A DNA stretch of 64,000 nucleotides, taken from NCBI GenBank assembly GCA_024138025.1, contig JAMXBD010002487.1, positions 1 through 64,000 of the forward strand. Reading direction: 5' to 3'. Below the pieces are notes generated by a model. The model was not told the DNA's origin and did no database searches. It was given only the letters and a program-made list of their open reading frames with translations. Shown here piece by piece: positions 12,606-26,600 of this stretch (positions within the stretch are counted from its first letter, which is position 1; the number at the start of each line of letters is the position of its first letter). The DNA comes from Combretum micranthum. Lineage: Eukaryota > Streptophyta > Magnoliopsida > Myrtales > Combretaceae. The translations under genes and the position numbers were made by a program.

Positions 12606-15600
12606 TCATCATGTATAAGTGGTGTTTATACATCAACTATCACTTTACACGTAATTGTATTTTTAAATCCCGAATGATAGTTACTTTATAAATCATTCAT
12701 TATTACTTTTATGTGTTAAAGTACTAATTGATAGTTAACTTATCACTTAAAAATACACTAAGTGTTTATTTACTTAATTATAATTTCATTACAGTTTTAT
12801 ACGTTACGAATAGCTATTACGACGTTTAGTTCACTAAATAGCGATTCTATGATAAATTCTTATTGCATAAAATATTAAATAACTATTTTTATTCAATCCT
12901 ATGAATACCAATTCAATACTGAAACTATTTTTTTATGAAAATACCGTCATTTAAATAAAAAATTAATAATGAAAAATCCTATTATAACTCATTTTATTCC
13001 TCTATAATAAGAATTTTATTACAGTCTTGTTTATTCAGTGAAGTGAATGAGCTCCAAGTATATGTATCTATTGAATATTTTTTATTTTGTGGAATTGAAG
13101 AAAAAAAAAAAAGAAAAATTTAAAAATAACATTTAATAGTGTAACCAGGTTAGAGTCAAATTTTTTTTTTTTTTTTTTTATATTCATATACAAACAGATG
13201 ATCTCTTTATGGTGGTAAAGTGATATTTGCTGTCTTGAATTTTTTGCTCCGATTCTATTATGTTGTGTTTGTTTTTTTTTTTTCTATTTTAGTTATTTTA
13301 ATAGTTTATTTTTATCATTTTTAAATAAAGTCTTTGCCAAAAACAAATAAAAATAAAAATAAAAAGTAAACATTTTACTCATAAACAAAATAGATATAAA
13401 TAAGATATAAATATAAAATAGATACAAATAATATGTAGATAAAAATCAGAACTAAATTAATCAGGTGGACGTAGTTGATCTGGTACAACAAATTTTTGTA
13501 ATTTTAAAAAAGTTAATAATTTCTTGCAAGTTTAGGCACGTGTAAAGACTTTTATTTATTTATTTTTATTTTGAGACTTGTTGGAAGAGAGATCAGTCGC
13601 TCTGGAAATTTGTTGTTGGAGTGGTAATACTTTTCATGAAGGGCAATTGAATTTTTATACGGAATAACTTGAAGGGAAGTGAAAAGAATTAATTACTTAC
13701 TTACTTACATTAAAGTCAAAATTGGAATTAGGTAGATCATTAATGTGAATCTCGTGAAAATAAGAAAACTAATTAAGTTTGTTTTTTCCTAACTACATTT
13801 ATGGAAAAAGGCTATTTGTATGACTAAGTCCCCTAGAGTTCTATGGACCGTATGAATGTTGTATTATCGCTATGTGTGTGTGATGTATAAATACTAATTA
13901 TATAATTATGTATAATCATATATAAAATACGGATGATAATAATTTTATAAACTATCTGGTATTTATATGATGTGTTAGAATATAATTGTTAACTATAACT
14001 ACATATGTTACGTGTAACTTACTGAATTTTTATATATTTTCGTTTCGGAGGATTCAATGCATTGGCCATCAGTGTCAAATGATGATGCCAATAGACCTTG
14101 CATAAACAGCAAGATTATTAGCAGTCTTTGAATAGGTAAACCTACAAAAGTTAATTTAAGTGGCTAAACGCTCTTTAATCAGAAAACATTACTTAAGAAG
14201 TTGTCTATTTTGTTTTGAAAATGATAAAATACGTTTCTTATATTGAGAAAGAATGGGAGGTGTGTGTGTCTCTCTCTCTCTCTCTCTATATATAATATAT
14301 ATATCCATATCGATGCATTTTCTGTTACGTGATATATTTGTAAGAAATTCAATAAAAATTTTTGAAGAATTGAGAATACGTCTATAGACGAACGCTGACT
14401 CTAGACCTAATCCTGAAACATTTGATTGGTGAGATTGTCTAGTTTAAAGGAAAATTTAGCTGTTAAAACTGGAAAACAAAAAATTAATCTTTAAAGACAT
14501 AAATTTTATTGATAAATAAAATTAACAGTAATGATTTTTATGATAAAAATTAACTTTAAGAGATAGAAATTCTTTTCTTAAAATTCAATTTTCTTACAGT
14601 GTAATAACACTAGTAGCAGTAGTAGTCGAAGAAGAAGAAGAGGAGGAAGTTGAAAAGTAAGCTTTGTTGGAATCCTTCAATTGCTTGTACAGGAATCGGT
14701 TTTATTTTCTAAAGTACATAAGAATTTAAGTACAAATTTGGAAAATATTGTGATCGACAAGTCAGGCCATGGAATGGGGATCAAATTATGAAATATATTT
14801 GTTTGGTTAGTATTTCTTGACCAATAAAAACATATTTTTAAAATTTTTTTAATAAATTATTTATCAATAAATAAATATAAATAAAAAAAGTTAGCAGTTC
14901 TAATGAAAAGATCAAATATAAAAAAGATCTAATATATTTATATATGTTGTTTTGATGTAGATACTGATGAAAAACGGATCATCCAAACGTGTCCTAACAG
15001 TTCAATAAAAAGAAAGAAAGAAAGAAGGAAGAAAAACCATATGTTGGTTAATTGGCTTTTCAAATATTTGGTAGAGCGTCGTTTATTTCAAAGTTCTCGT
15101 GTCCGTAGATACTTTACCTGTTCAGAGATTTACTATTTCGAGTAAAAGGGCATTTTTGTGGAATTTCCATGTATGGAGATCCGTCAGACGTTGGACAACT
15201 TCACATTGTTGCATAGTGAGCGCTCTAACATATCACATACGGCTACGGCATTGCTACTAATTTACTGGGTGGGGTGGTTTTGTTGATGGAACTTATGCTA
15301 TGAGATTATTCGTTTTCAGTGTTCTGATTATGTTAATATTGGGAGATTTTTAAATATTGAAATAAAGAGGGTTAGGTGGGCTAGTCCGTGTGCTAGTCTC
15401 ATGTTTTACGTGCTACATGCATAACAAAAGATGCTAAAAATAGATAAATCAAAAGCTTATAAATGTTTTCCTTAATAAAAAATTTGTGAGATATATAAGT
15501 ACTAAAGAATAAACGTGTAGAAATTTATATAGTTACAAGGAATTGAATCAACTAGAAGCTGAAATCATATGATACTTGGACTCAAAACTAAGACATTAGC

Positions 15601-16971
15601 AAAATAAAACTGGGTACTTATACCAATTATAAATGCGGTCAAGATGGAAGCGAATTGGTGCTTTGCGAATTTTGAGTTTGTAAACTACCTCTTTTGAACT
15701 TAATTGAATGGTTCTGCTTCTCTCTTTCTCTGTGTTTTTTTTTTTTTTTCCCCTTGCCAAAATAAGTTAATTAATTTATTATATTGTGAAGACGCAAGCA
15801 TAAAATTGAAAAGCAAGGGTATTATTTCATACTAATATATATGATGCAGACTTTCTTTCATGACATGCAATCCAAAGGTTTGAAGCTCAACAAGTTACAA
15901 GTTGCCAACTCCATATAAAAAACACCACACCTACACCACTAGTGGTTAAGAGATGTACTATTACTAACCAACTATAATAACATATATTACCTAAGGAAAG
16001 ATGTCCAAGTTTCTTCCACACCATAAACACGGTTACATATCGCTCCAAGCTAACATCATCCTCATAGTCAACAAATACATCGTTGCCCAGACCATCATAA
16101 AATTTTGTATCATCACATGATCTTAAAAAACATAAGATTTTAAGAAGAACAATAGCATATACCAAAAGCGCATACAAATATCACATTTATCAAACACACA
16201 TGCGCTCTAGCTTCACTTTGTGATTTGAAATTCAAGCATTTCATTAAAGCAACATGGGATTACTCATGACCTCAAAACATATATAAATATTATAAAAAAA
16301 TATATTGACATTGAACAAATTGCAACATTCAAGAGTCTATGAATCAACCTTGATTTGCTAAATCATTTTGGTGCATGACTCCACTCGGAATATCTTTATA
16401 GACCAATGAATAGGTGTCACACTAGCATTGCTAATACTCGTCTACTAACTACAAAAATGTACAACCAACACATTAATTAGAGGTAGGATATATTTTAGGA
16501 TCATTAACATTCTAACTTAGCTAACACAGCTAGTAAAAAAGAAATCTGCATAGTTGAAATAAATTTGTTTAAATGTCAGTTGAAACTCTATAAACCTTAG
16601 ACCCTAATAGTAAAATATTGCATTATAATTAGTAACCATTGTCAACTATACGTAACTTTTAATAACATTTTTCCTCGATACTTCACAAGTCTTAGTTTTC
16701 CTTTAGCTTGACTCTTTATTTAACTCGAGATGATCGCTCGGAGGAGATGCGGCACTAATTAAACGGGAGAGCCTTGTGGATGAATTAAACCTCCACTGCA
16801 ATTACCACTCGTTACGCCGACATAGGAGTGAATCTATTATGCTTTCACGGGAGCTCTCCTAGGCTTTCGCGTGGGCTATTAGAAAGTGTTTAGTTAAAAT
16901 ATTCTATATTTGTTAAGTCAATGTAATTATCAAAATCAATCATACGTTCTGTCATATGTTGAAATCCTATA
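12606..16971. other. Intergenic, AT-rich, with simple repeats
   Basis: No supported gene. Contents are a polyT tract near 13160, a TC/TA microsatellite at about 14267-14303, a GAA-rich tract at 14628-14650, one probable hAT-like MITE (14805-14998) and a more degraded relative (about 13267-13450). A patch at 16720-16880 is clearly richer in G+C than its surroundings but matches nothing I can name. A 96-codon minus frame at 15887-16177 has no recognisable domain. Confidence 0.5.
14805..14998. mobile_element. Probable hAT-like MITE copy, degenerate
   Basis: It shares the layout of the elements at about 34507-34709 and 59583-59791: a GTTTGGTT-type left end, an internal AAATTATTTATCAATAAATAAATA stretch and a TCCAAACGTGTCCTAA right end that is roughly inverted to the left end. 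Termini are degraded and no target duplication is evident. Confidence 0.4.
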
Positions 16972-16980
16972 GAAAAAGAA

Positions 16981-18224
16981 GGGATAAATTATATGGGAAG
17001 GTATCAACGTTTGGAGATAAGTTCATTTGAGGTAGTAACGTTTCAAATTGTTAAAATAAGGTATCAGCGTTATATCAAGTGAGTCAACTAAGGTATCATT
17101 AACGGTCTATTTGTGACACCATTAATTATATTCTTTTAAATGCCAAGTGTCAGATCAAAAAACAATTAAATATTAAAAAGAGTTGAGATGATCTAACCCA
17201 TTGAACTTTAAAAATAAAATAAAATAAAAAGAATAGAAAAACAAAGATGAGAAGCTCCTAAGTGAAACAATAGAAATTAAACTACTATGAAATATTTAGA
17301 GATGATGATAATAATAATAATAATAATATTTTATTATTATTATTATTATTATTTTGAAACCTTAAAGATAAGAACCATCTACGACCATACTTAGAAGTTC
17401 AGCCACCAAACCCATAGCCACTGGAGTTTTCAAGACAACCATGGATCTAAATCGAACAGCCTACATCTACACTAATCTTTATGATTGAATCACTTTAAAA
17501 ATCAGAACCCACACGCTTAATGCATCACATACTCCAGGCTAAACTATCCATTGCTGACCTTTAAACTTGTACCAACTAGATCATGGCATCATCTACATGT
17601 CGATTGCCATCTTCACCGTTGAAAGATCAAACCCTGTCCCAGATTGCGACATCATCTATGTACCTATCGCCATCTGCACCATTGAAGGACCACCAACTGT
17701 TTGTATCATCCACAAAATTCCACAAATCCACAAGCCTCCATTACTAAACCGCCATAGCCATGTGAACAAGAACATATACAAGTACAAAAAAGCCCAACGA
17801 AGAGGACATCCTCCTCTATCTAAGTTTAGCGATTTGTCAAAAAAGGGGAAAGGATAGCTTCACATGTATGAAGCATGTGACTCAATAAGTATCCAGATTT
17901 GAGGTTCAATATAATATAGGATTTGGTTGATTTAATTATTTTTTTCCTTTAAGAGTTTTTCATGGTTTTTCCCCTTTTATTTTATTTATTTATTTATTAT
18001 GTTCAACGAGTTGCATCATTACACCTCTTTTTAAAATTTAATTGTTTTTTGATATGACACTTGTAATTTAATAGAGTACAGTGAACAGCGTCGCTAACAG
18101 ACTATTAATGGTACCTTAATTAACTCACTTGATATAACATTGATATCTTTTTTTAACCACTTAGAATGTTAATACCTTAAATAATTTACCACCAATCATT
18201 GATACTCTTTGATGTAATTTACCC
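16981..18224. mobile_element. Mutator-type non-autonomous element (1244 bp) with 9-bp target duplication
   Basis: It begins GGGATAAATTATATGG and ends TGATGTAATTTACCC. The terminal inverted repeats extend about 140 bp and contain iterated GGTATCAACGTTT blocks and a shared ATATCAAGTGAGT(C/T)AA segment. The 9-bp direct repeat GAAAAAGAA flanks it exactly (16972-16980 and 18225-18233). The inner 900 bp are not part of the TIRs. They contain an (AAT)n/(ATT)n palindrome, two CATCATCTA...GCCATCT.CACC.TTGAA units about 66 bp apart (from about 17588 and 17650), and a 96-codon frame with no recognisable domain. There is no transposase, so it is either a deletion derivative or a Pack-MULE-like carrier of foreign sequence. 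Confidence 0.85.
17308..17354. repeat. (AAT)n/(ATT)n palindromic microsatellite
   Basis: A run of AAT repeats is followed directly by a run of ATT repeats, giving an almost perfect inverted repeat with arms of about 20 bases inside the Mutator-type element. Confidence 0.85.
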
Positions 18225-18233
18225 GAAAAAGAA

Positions 18234-21200
18234 ATGATAGTTGGATTTAGACTTGTATATAGGGCTTGCAAAATAGAATAAGGTAAGTGGTGCATCGAGA
18301 GGTTACTCAATGCAACCACTTTGGTGCTTAAATTAGATTGCATCTCAAATGTAACGAGGTTAAAAGATGTGAAGTTCATTAGAGTAACGTTACATCTCCT
18401 GTAGCACTTAGTGAAGGTATTTATAAGTAGTGAATCCATGGTAGTTGTGCATGTCTTGAGATCATGGAGTAGTGGGGAGTTTAAAGAAAATTATCGATGA
18501 AGTAGGGCCTACTGATCCATGTCTAACTGTGCCCCCTTATAGAACTAGTGGTGGTTGGAAAGAATGTGTAGGTCCCAAATGGCAAACAAGAGGGTAAGGG
18601 TGAATGTTTATAATTAAAAGATTAAAAATTTTCTTTAATTAATGATCAAACTAAAATTCAAACTTTCACTAAACTAACTTGATTTAGATCGAATGACAAT
18701 ATGAAATATGAAGCAAATAAAGCAACAAGAAATCAAAGTGCATATAGTAAATGGGGCCCAACATTTACAAGGGTTTTTCCTTGTGAGTCATTTTTTTCTT
18801 CTAGCTCCACTACTAGAATCTTATCATCCATATTAGTTGTTCCACTAATCCAATAAATTAAACAAGAGATTATAAACACCAATGCTATCTTGCTCTGTCT
18901 TACAAGCATCAAACCTAAGCTAATTATAGAACTATAAGATACTAAGTGTAATCCTCTCATAACCATTAAACCTAACTCTTGAAATAGAGCAATAATAGTT
19001 TAAAAGAGATACAATTTGTTCTCGAAAGTTGAAGCACAAAGTGAAATGAAATATGTGTGTTTCTCTAAAAAGCTATCGAGTCTTATAATTTATAAACCTA
19101 TATTCTATCTCTTACTCAGGTTAACAGGCAAGTGTACCTATCGTTTGTTAGTATAGATGAGTATAGGGTCGTCTCTACTAGGAACGGATTACAAACACAA
19201 GTATTTGTTATTCTTCCTATTATCTAGCAAATGAATGATTGAGTTTAAATATTGAATCTAAATTAAACAACTAAACTATGCTAATTACAAATGTGCTAAA
19301 CAGAATTAATGAATTAATCACGATAATGACAACTAACTCAATCCACAACAAGTTTATTGTACCATATCAACATGATTTATCAAATTAATCTTCTAATTAC
19401 TTGTCATTTGCAAAAGTTCTAAAATCATGAGTATTCTTCTAAAAAATACTCAATTCTAACCTTAATTGCATTCGCTAGAATCTCTTAATGAATGGACATA
19501 CAAGATTGCTTTAATCTTAATTAAAATTCTTGAACTTCACAAAACACGCAACACACTTCTATTAATATCTCTATTAGCAGGAGTAGTATGTTCTAGTAAA
19601 TCAGATCTACTCAATGGATTCGTTTCTTAACATCTCTTATTGAGATCTACTGTAAGATCGTATCGTGCACTGCACTATCTTGACTATAATGAAGTTTAAT
19701 TCTCTAGAAAACAACAATTAACAGGTTGTATTCATCTAATTTCGCGCATTCATGTTAATATGATTTAGTAAATCCTAATTTACTACTCACTCATGATGGA
19801 GAAACAATAACAACAACATAAAATGAATATAAATAGAAATTTGAACATGATAATAGGGAAAAAAAAGAAAGCCCCTTTTTATTACAACTGTAAGGATGTT
19901 TTTACAAGTAGAAATAATGAATTTCGGTTGTCTTCCTTAAGTTCATTCGGAGATACAAGTTACAACACTTGGAAATTACAGACGAAAAAAACATACACTA
20001 AAAATTTTCACAATCACTCCTTCCTAATCAATGGTTACTCTTATGAACAGACACAATTGTAAAGGATAATGATTCGATCCTTTTCAGGATTGGGTGTGGT
20101 TCTTTTTTATACTTAACACACTTTTCTAAAAGTTGTCAACTAAGATGTGCAACTATTGATATAGATTATCAAATTATTGTACTGTTTGGAAAAGATCGGA
20201 AACATGCGTTAGCCTACCCCATTGAGAATCACGGCCATAGAGATGTTCTTACAACGATTGTATTCGACTTTCCTAAAATTCACGACCGTGAAGATGCCCT
20301 TAGAAGCTTCTGGAATCGACTTTCTCTTACATCAACTCTGGTGAGGATTCCCTTGGTAGGTATTGGCTTCAAAATTTCTTCCCTTAAATTAGAATCACGC
20401 TTGTGACTTTAACCTTGGTAACCACTGTTCTTGAACTCTTGAAGAATCACGCCCATAATTGGTCTCCATGATAGTCTATCTTTACTCCATTGGATAAGCC
20501 GTTATGAAATTCTCCCAAAAATCCCTTTAATTGTTTCCAATATGCTCCAATTTGACCTGAATTGAATATTTATCCCAATTAAGTACCAATTCTCCTATAA
20601 ATTATGTCAATAAACTATAAATTGGACTAAATTAGCTGTTAATATCAATGATAAATTATGCTTATCGATATGTAAGCAAAATATAGGTGCAGGTAGCTTC
20701 TGACAAAAGTTTTGGCGACTATAAGAGTATATAATACAAGTTTGATTGTATGTTCATGTGCATATTGAATATGAACTTTAGCTTCTTTTATACCATTAAA
20801 AGGTATAATGGCTCCTTTGAGTAAATCTCTCTTATGTAATTGCTCTTATCCATTGAAGAACATTTGAAACTAGAATTCTTGAAAAATATCTTCCTAAAAT
20901 CATGGATGTTGTACTCTATCTTTAAATATCTATTGCTACCTTGAATAATCAAGCATACTTTATAGACATGGGTTCTGGTTCTAGAACCAAGGAACCGCTG
21001 TGATTAAATTCCTTTTTTTTTTTTTTTAGAAGAGATTAAGAAAAATAAATGCAACTACATAGTAATAACTCTCATATACAACAAAAATTGGAAATGCTTT
21101 GACAATAAATGAAAAAAAATAAAAAAAAAAAGTGAAATAAATGTTTTATTAATACAAACATTCCTATTACAAATGATAAGTATGAAGTACAAATAGTTTT

Positions 21201-22700
21201 ATTACAAATATTTTGCTATTAATGTTCAAGTTTAATTTGAATCCATTTTCTAGTTCTATGATCTTGATTTTATTTTTTTATTTTTTTTTCATTTTATTTT
21301 GGAATCGGGTTGGAATTGTTGGTTCTTGTCCATGGAATCAACCAGGAACGACGGTTCCACCCTGGTTCTAAAACTAGATGGGTCTGTTCGATCCGAATCT
21401 CAAACCAAAACCGTGCCTATCTCTAATACTTTATATTGGTTGATATTATCTTGTTTTCTCAATGGATAAGATTGGATATTCCTTAAAATATTCAAATTTG
21501 AATCTTCAAAACGATCAGGATTTTGGTAGCAAAGATAAGTAGTCCTTATCCAAAAATAATTCTTTAACCATGCTAGTGCTCATCTAAAGCCCTCACCCAT
21601 CTTCTTTCATGATGAACTCTGAAAAACTTCCATTATTCATAAAAAATTCATGTGAAATTATAAAATAACAAATGTCGCCTTCATAAAAGAAATTGTCTTA
21701 AAAGTTATTTTTGAATTTGTCCAACTTAAATCTATCTCCATAGATTTTAAATACTTCTTAAGTGAAACGTATTAGATGCATTACCCAAATACGTCTAATA
21801 AGTGGAGCGGGGTCTTCATTAATGATAAAAGCAATCTTCATGTTGAAAAAGTTCATAATATTGTCCTTCTAATTCATCATTGAGTTTAGAGAATATGATA
21901 CTAGTTCTAACATGATTTCTCACATTGGTTCTAGCATTGCTTCTGACACTGTTTCTACCAAAACTTCTAATACTACTCGATCACTTTGCTTATGTTGTTG
22001 TACACTTAGTTAAATTAATTAGATAACTTTTTTTTTTTTTTTGGTTATTATCAAAACTAAGAAAGAGAGAACTAAACAAAATGTGCCGAGTAAACCTGTT
22101 TTAGAGTTACACTAGTCATACCATTTGATAGGTCAACATTCTAGGAAGGAGAGTTGGGATTCCTATGAGGCTTAGAGGTGAGTCAGGATAAGTTAGACAT
22201 GGACCTGTGGTTTAAACTTAAATACCAAAGGGTTGGACTGGGCCTAAGGAGTCCATTATTCATTTTTAACCATCAATGTATTTATTATTAGTTTAAAAAA
22301 ATGGTTATTATATTTTAATACAATATAGCTACGTAAATTATATAATAAAATTTCTTATCAGTATAAAAAGATATTTATAAGATATATCAATTGTCTACAT
22401 AAAAACATAAAGCAATTATTTATATATTACTTAAAATAAGTAATATGATTCATTTAATTGTTAAAATGTCGTTGTATATATTGAGATTATGTAAGAGAAG
22501 TAAGATAAAAATTATTTAATTCATAACATACAATAAACAAATACAAGTGTTGTAAAAATATTTAATATGTGAGGATGATAAATTAATAATATATCAACTG
22601 TAGCTTTGAGATTGGTAAAGTAAGATAAGGATTTACATAACGATATGATCCTATTACATATAATCAAATATGTAATGGAATTATACCATCGATATCAAAA
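18234..22700. other. Intergenic with LTR-retrotransposon debris
   Basis: No supported gene. About 18590-19100 resembles the start of widespread plant copia-type LTRs (GGGTAAGGGTGAATG, then AATTAAAAGATTAAAAA); that is inference from memory of the motif, without alignment. 19120-20740 is listed separately. 20990-21300 is A/T-rich with polyT and polyA runs. Small open frames show no domain. Confidence 0.4.
19120..20740. mobile_element. Possible LTR-retrotransposon fragment
   Basis: It contains GGCAAGTGTACCTATCG followed by GAGTATAGGGTCGTCTCTACTAGG, which resembles a conserved motif near the ends of many dispersed plant LTR retrotransposons, usually GGCAAGTGTACC...GGGTCG...CAGGGA. Further on, the ATTACTACTCACTCATGATGGAG stretch and several variants of AATCACG(G/A)CC(A/G)T are present. 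I could not find a matching second LTR, a target duplication or coding sequence, so boundaries are approximate. Confidence 0.3.
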
Positions 22701-22705
22701 CTATT

Positions 22706-23690
22706 TTATAAGATGCATAATTCATTGACATTGGGACATTTGTTATGCAGCTTACATGGTCCAAACTCCAAACCTGTCCAAGAGAATTTCAGATAGCTCA
22801 AAGACCAATTTCTTTTTTCAATAGCAGCCAACAATAGAAAGATCAATTGCAGACTGATGAATAGGACCATGAATAATATTTCTAATTGGACAGGTACCTC
22901 TCCAAGTGTCAAACCAAAAATTTGTTGTTCTACAATTTCCTAAAACCTTTAATCTCTGGACTCTTAAGATAATTCAAGTCTCTTCCTATTTCTTTCCATA
23001 GCGGAGAGTTGGGCGCTTTTATATTAACTTGATCTGAGGAAAGATGTTTCTTATATTTGTTATGACAAAGTTTACTCCATGTGGTTTTACCCAAACAAAA
23101 GTCACGTGTTCTTTTGAAAGCACAAGCTTGGTTACGGTAATGAAAATTCTGAATTCCCAATCCACCTAAGCTTTTAGGCTTTGTAATTCAACTCCATTTT
23201 ACCCAATATGAAGTTGAGCTTGATGAAGATCCAGACCAAAAGAAATCCCTTTTATTCTTTCTAGGTTATCTACAATTTTCTTTAGCAATGAGCAAACTTG
23301 CATTCGGTATGTTGGTATAGAATTCCAAACTAACTATATAAGCGCCACACGTCTAGACATACTAAGCAATTTGATCTTCCCTCCATCCAACTTTGTACTT
23401 ATTTTCTCTACTAAGAATTCAAAATCTTTATTCCTAGGCTGTAGCTCTCTACCTATTGGAAACCCAACATATTCATCTAAAACACTAACTTCTTTCATTT
23501 TATAGAAAACTTGATGTCCTATTTCTTTCTTCAACTGCCACATTTGATAATTATAAAATTGTTGACTTATCAGGGTTTATTTTCAACCCAGACCATGAAG
23601 CAAAAGTATTTAACACACTTTGCACAACTTGTGCCACTTCAGTAGTAGCTTCAGCAAGGATGTTCACTTTCCTGCCTATGAAAAGTTATT
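22706..23690 (-). pseudogene. LINE (L1-type) reverse-transcriptase remnant
   Basis: This is the C-terminal part of a plant non-LTR retrotransposon ORF2, read right to left on the minus strand. At about 23690-23560 it encodes SGLKINPDKS, the post-catalytic RT motif. At 23543-23334 it encodes YVGFPIGRE...KISTKLDGGKIKLLSMSRR, the typical thumb region that in relatives reads GWKxKxLSxAGR. At about 23180-22930 it encodes GGLGIQNFHYRNQACAFKR, matching the GGLGxRxxxxxNxAxLxKWxWR region. Frames change between segments and stops interrupt them, so it is dead. The upstream YxDD catalytic core and endonuclease are not found in the window. Confidence 0.8.
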
Positions 23691-23699
23691 TTAAATTAT

Positions 23700-26600
23700 A
23701 AATGATAAACTAAAGGAGATTATTTTATTTTATCATTCGAAGAAAGGTTTATGTAACAGGTATTTGAATAATTAGACCACAGACTTTGTCCACTGATAAA
23801 ACATAACGTAAACTGGAATGAAGATACTACTGTTTATCTTTTTATTTTTAAGATAACTTGAGGTTTTTCTAGCTAATTAGCATAGTCCCCTTAAAGGGTA
23901 TGTTGATTCTTCACGAAAAGCATTGACCCCGACAATGATTTCCCGACCCACTCATCTCTGTTTTTTAAGGGATGATTATTTTCAAATCATTATACTAATC
24001 TTTACTGTCTTGTGCCTTTTGTCTTAACTATGTTCCAATGAATGACATTTAAGTATTGGGGAAAAAAATTATTTCATATGATTGACAGAGATTCCAAATA
24101 AGGAATAAAAGGGAAAAAAAAAATCTCTTCAAAGAATCAAAACTATGAACCACTATCTGTCTATATATAATATGTATACATTACAATGTTTATCACCATC
24201 AATTTTATGCGAGTGAATGAAGTGCAGATACTAAGACAACAACCTAATCTTTGACAACACCAGCTACACTGATTGTTAAGGCACTTGTATGAGTAAATGA
24301 CAAGAAAACTGTTAAGTTCAATGCGAAGGTACAGAGAGAATTCAGTGTAGGAATTAGATACTGAGATTTCCATGTTCCATGACTTCCCATCTTTGGCTTC
24401 TAAAGAAATATCCAAGAGCACTAAAATTAGAGGAGATATTGCAAGAATGTTGATGTAAGTTTCATCAACATGCTCAAGCCAATTGGAATATTTAAAACCA
24501 AAAGGTATGATATGAATTCCAAAAGACGTCCCCGCAGGGGCTCACATAATATATAACAGAGTGCATTCTTCTTGATAAATGTATTGTTTGGGTTTTTACT
24601 ACAGGGATAAACAAGCAAGTGCTCGTACTTTTAATTGTGCTTGGTAGCTTATGCAGTCTAATAACTCTAGTCAGATTCTTTGCAATAAGCCTTGGCTTTG
24701 GCATTGTCCAGATACAACATGGAGGCTCTGAATCACATTCACTCGGCAATTTCTCTGTTGAGTTAGGCTTCTTTGATCTGCTGTCATGAAACAAAGAGGA
24801 CTAACTCAGCCCTGGTCAATGCTGAAAAGTGCAGCAGCTGTGACTATCGAAGACTCGGACTGACTGATTCAACTCAGTTCTGGTGTCTTGGACAAATGAA
24901 GCTGTCTGCATATGCACCCTGCAACTCTGCTTTTCATTTTTCTTGGGTACTCGGTGCTGTGATTGACAGGGGCACCCCATTAAACAGAATTCAAACGATC
25001 CACTTAGACTCTTTGGAAACCCTAGTATAGCATAGGAGTGCTCCTTGGTCTTGAGTTGCAGCTCTCTCTCTTACCGAGTTTATCAGCTCGGCTTTTGGAT
25101 ATTGCAGTTGTGAAGCTGAAATGCTGTTGCTGCTGTATTGAATTGCATATTAATAAGTTGGGTGCTCCTTTGATATTCTGCTGGGCGTACCAAGTAAGAC
25201 CATAGGCATCGCTTGTCAGCTTTGTTCTGCACATAAAAGTAATAGCAGATACTGTTCTTGGATCGAACCTTTTGTCACTGCAGAAGAAGTGAGTAGCACT
25301 AAAGACTGATTTACAAGAACATACCGCGCAATTTGTTTACTTTGAAAAGCAATTATACTTTAAAAGTTAAAATCTTCAAAATCCTTGGTACTGCATACTT
25401 GAATGAGGCCTTACTTGACTTCTTATCTCTACGCAATTACAGATAACACAAAATGGCGTAAAGGAAAACAAATGCTTTTAGTTAGCCATTTGAAGCTCAT
25501 TCTGCATAATTCACTACAGTCAATTTAATATGGCACATAGGAGATAGGAACTGATCCCAAAGTTTTTCCCCTCTTTCACATCCTATTTTGGTTCTTTTTC
25601 CATGGTTTTATACAATTGATCTGAGAATTTGCATTCTTTTACTTTTAAGCAGAATTTTACCATAATATTTCCATTAAATGACTAGCATAAATGTGTAAAA
25701 CTACACATTTATCAACAGCCAAGAAGTTCGGAGACTATGCAAAAATGTTACAAGGTTTAACTAAACAAGACTGGCATGATTACACATTAGGCAAAATTTC
25801 AATGGCTTATTTGTGTAACCTATCTACATTTTTGCTCTTCATTAAATACTGAGAGAGAGGAGAGAGAGATCTTGCTGTCAAAAACAACCTTCCAGAGGCA
25901 TTCAAGCAGTAAGATACATATATTGCCTTACTTGGTCCAGAATCCAAATAATCAACAGTGCACTGAAGTTCACCATTAATAAATGTGAAAAATTACCAAG
26001 TCATGTGAACATTGATGTAGAGGATGATATCTACAACGTGTGCTACATGCTGATCCACTTCAGGAGAAGTGTCAAAAATGGTCACCCTTATGCTGATACT
26101 TGCCAGTTCCTCCAGCAATAGCAATCTGAGACCAGGGTGAAGATGCAAAGTGCAAACCAGAGAAATTATAGTATCATCAATCTCATGTTCCCTTCCCTGC
26201 AAGAATAGTCATTGAAATAGTTTGGCTATACCATATTGCCATCCCATGAGCTAGCCATGTAGAACCATTGTTCTTTCCTAATCACAATAGACCGCAACTG
26301 ACCTCCTTGGGTATACTCGTCATCAAACCTGTGATGGAACCAAAAAAGAGCTTTTGAGCTGTGAGTCAGCTGAGAATAAATTATATTGAAAGTGAGGGAT
26401 AAAGCATAAAGCCAGCTAGTGGTGCAATGGGCTCATACATCTTTGTACACTAATCAAAACTATCTTCATTACATGCAGGCATACATCCAGGCATAAAGCA
26501 GAAACAACTGTCCAGGAATCCAGTACTAGTGAAGTTCGGAAACAAGTTAGTCGGATGTAGGAGAAATTTGTTATGCAAACAGAGCTAATTTCATTTTTCA

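Noticed and set aside
15887..16177. 96-codon minus-strand open frame
   Set aside because: It has no recognisable domain and lies in AT-rich intergenic DNA; low support.
17308..17354. CRISPR-like or regulatory palindrome
   Set aside because: It is a simple AAT/ATT microsatellite.
17567..17857. 96-codon open frame inside the 1.24-kb Mutator-type element as a transposase
   Set aside because: It contains a short internal repeat and no MURA-type motif; it is kept only as possible cargo.
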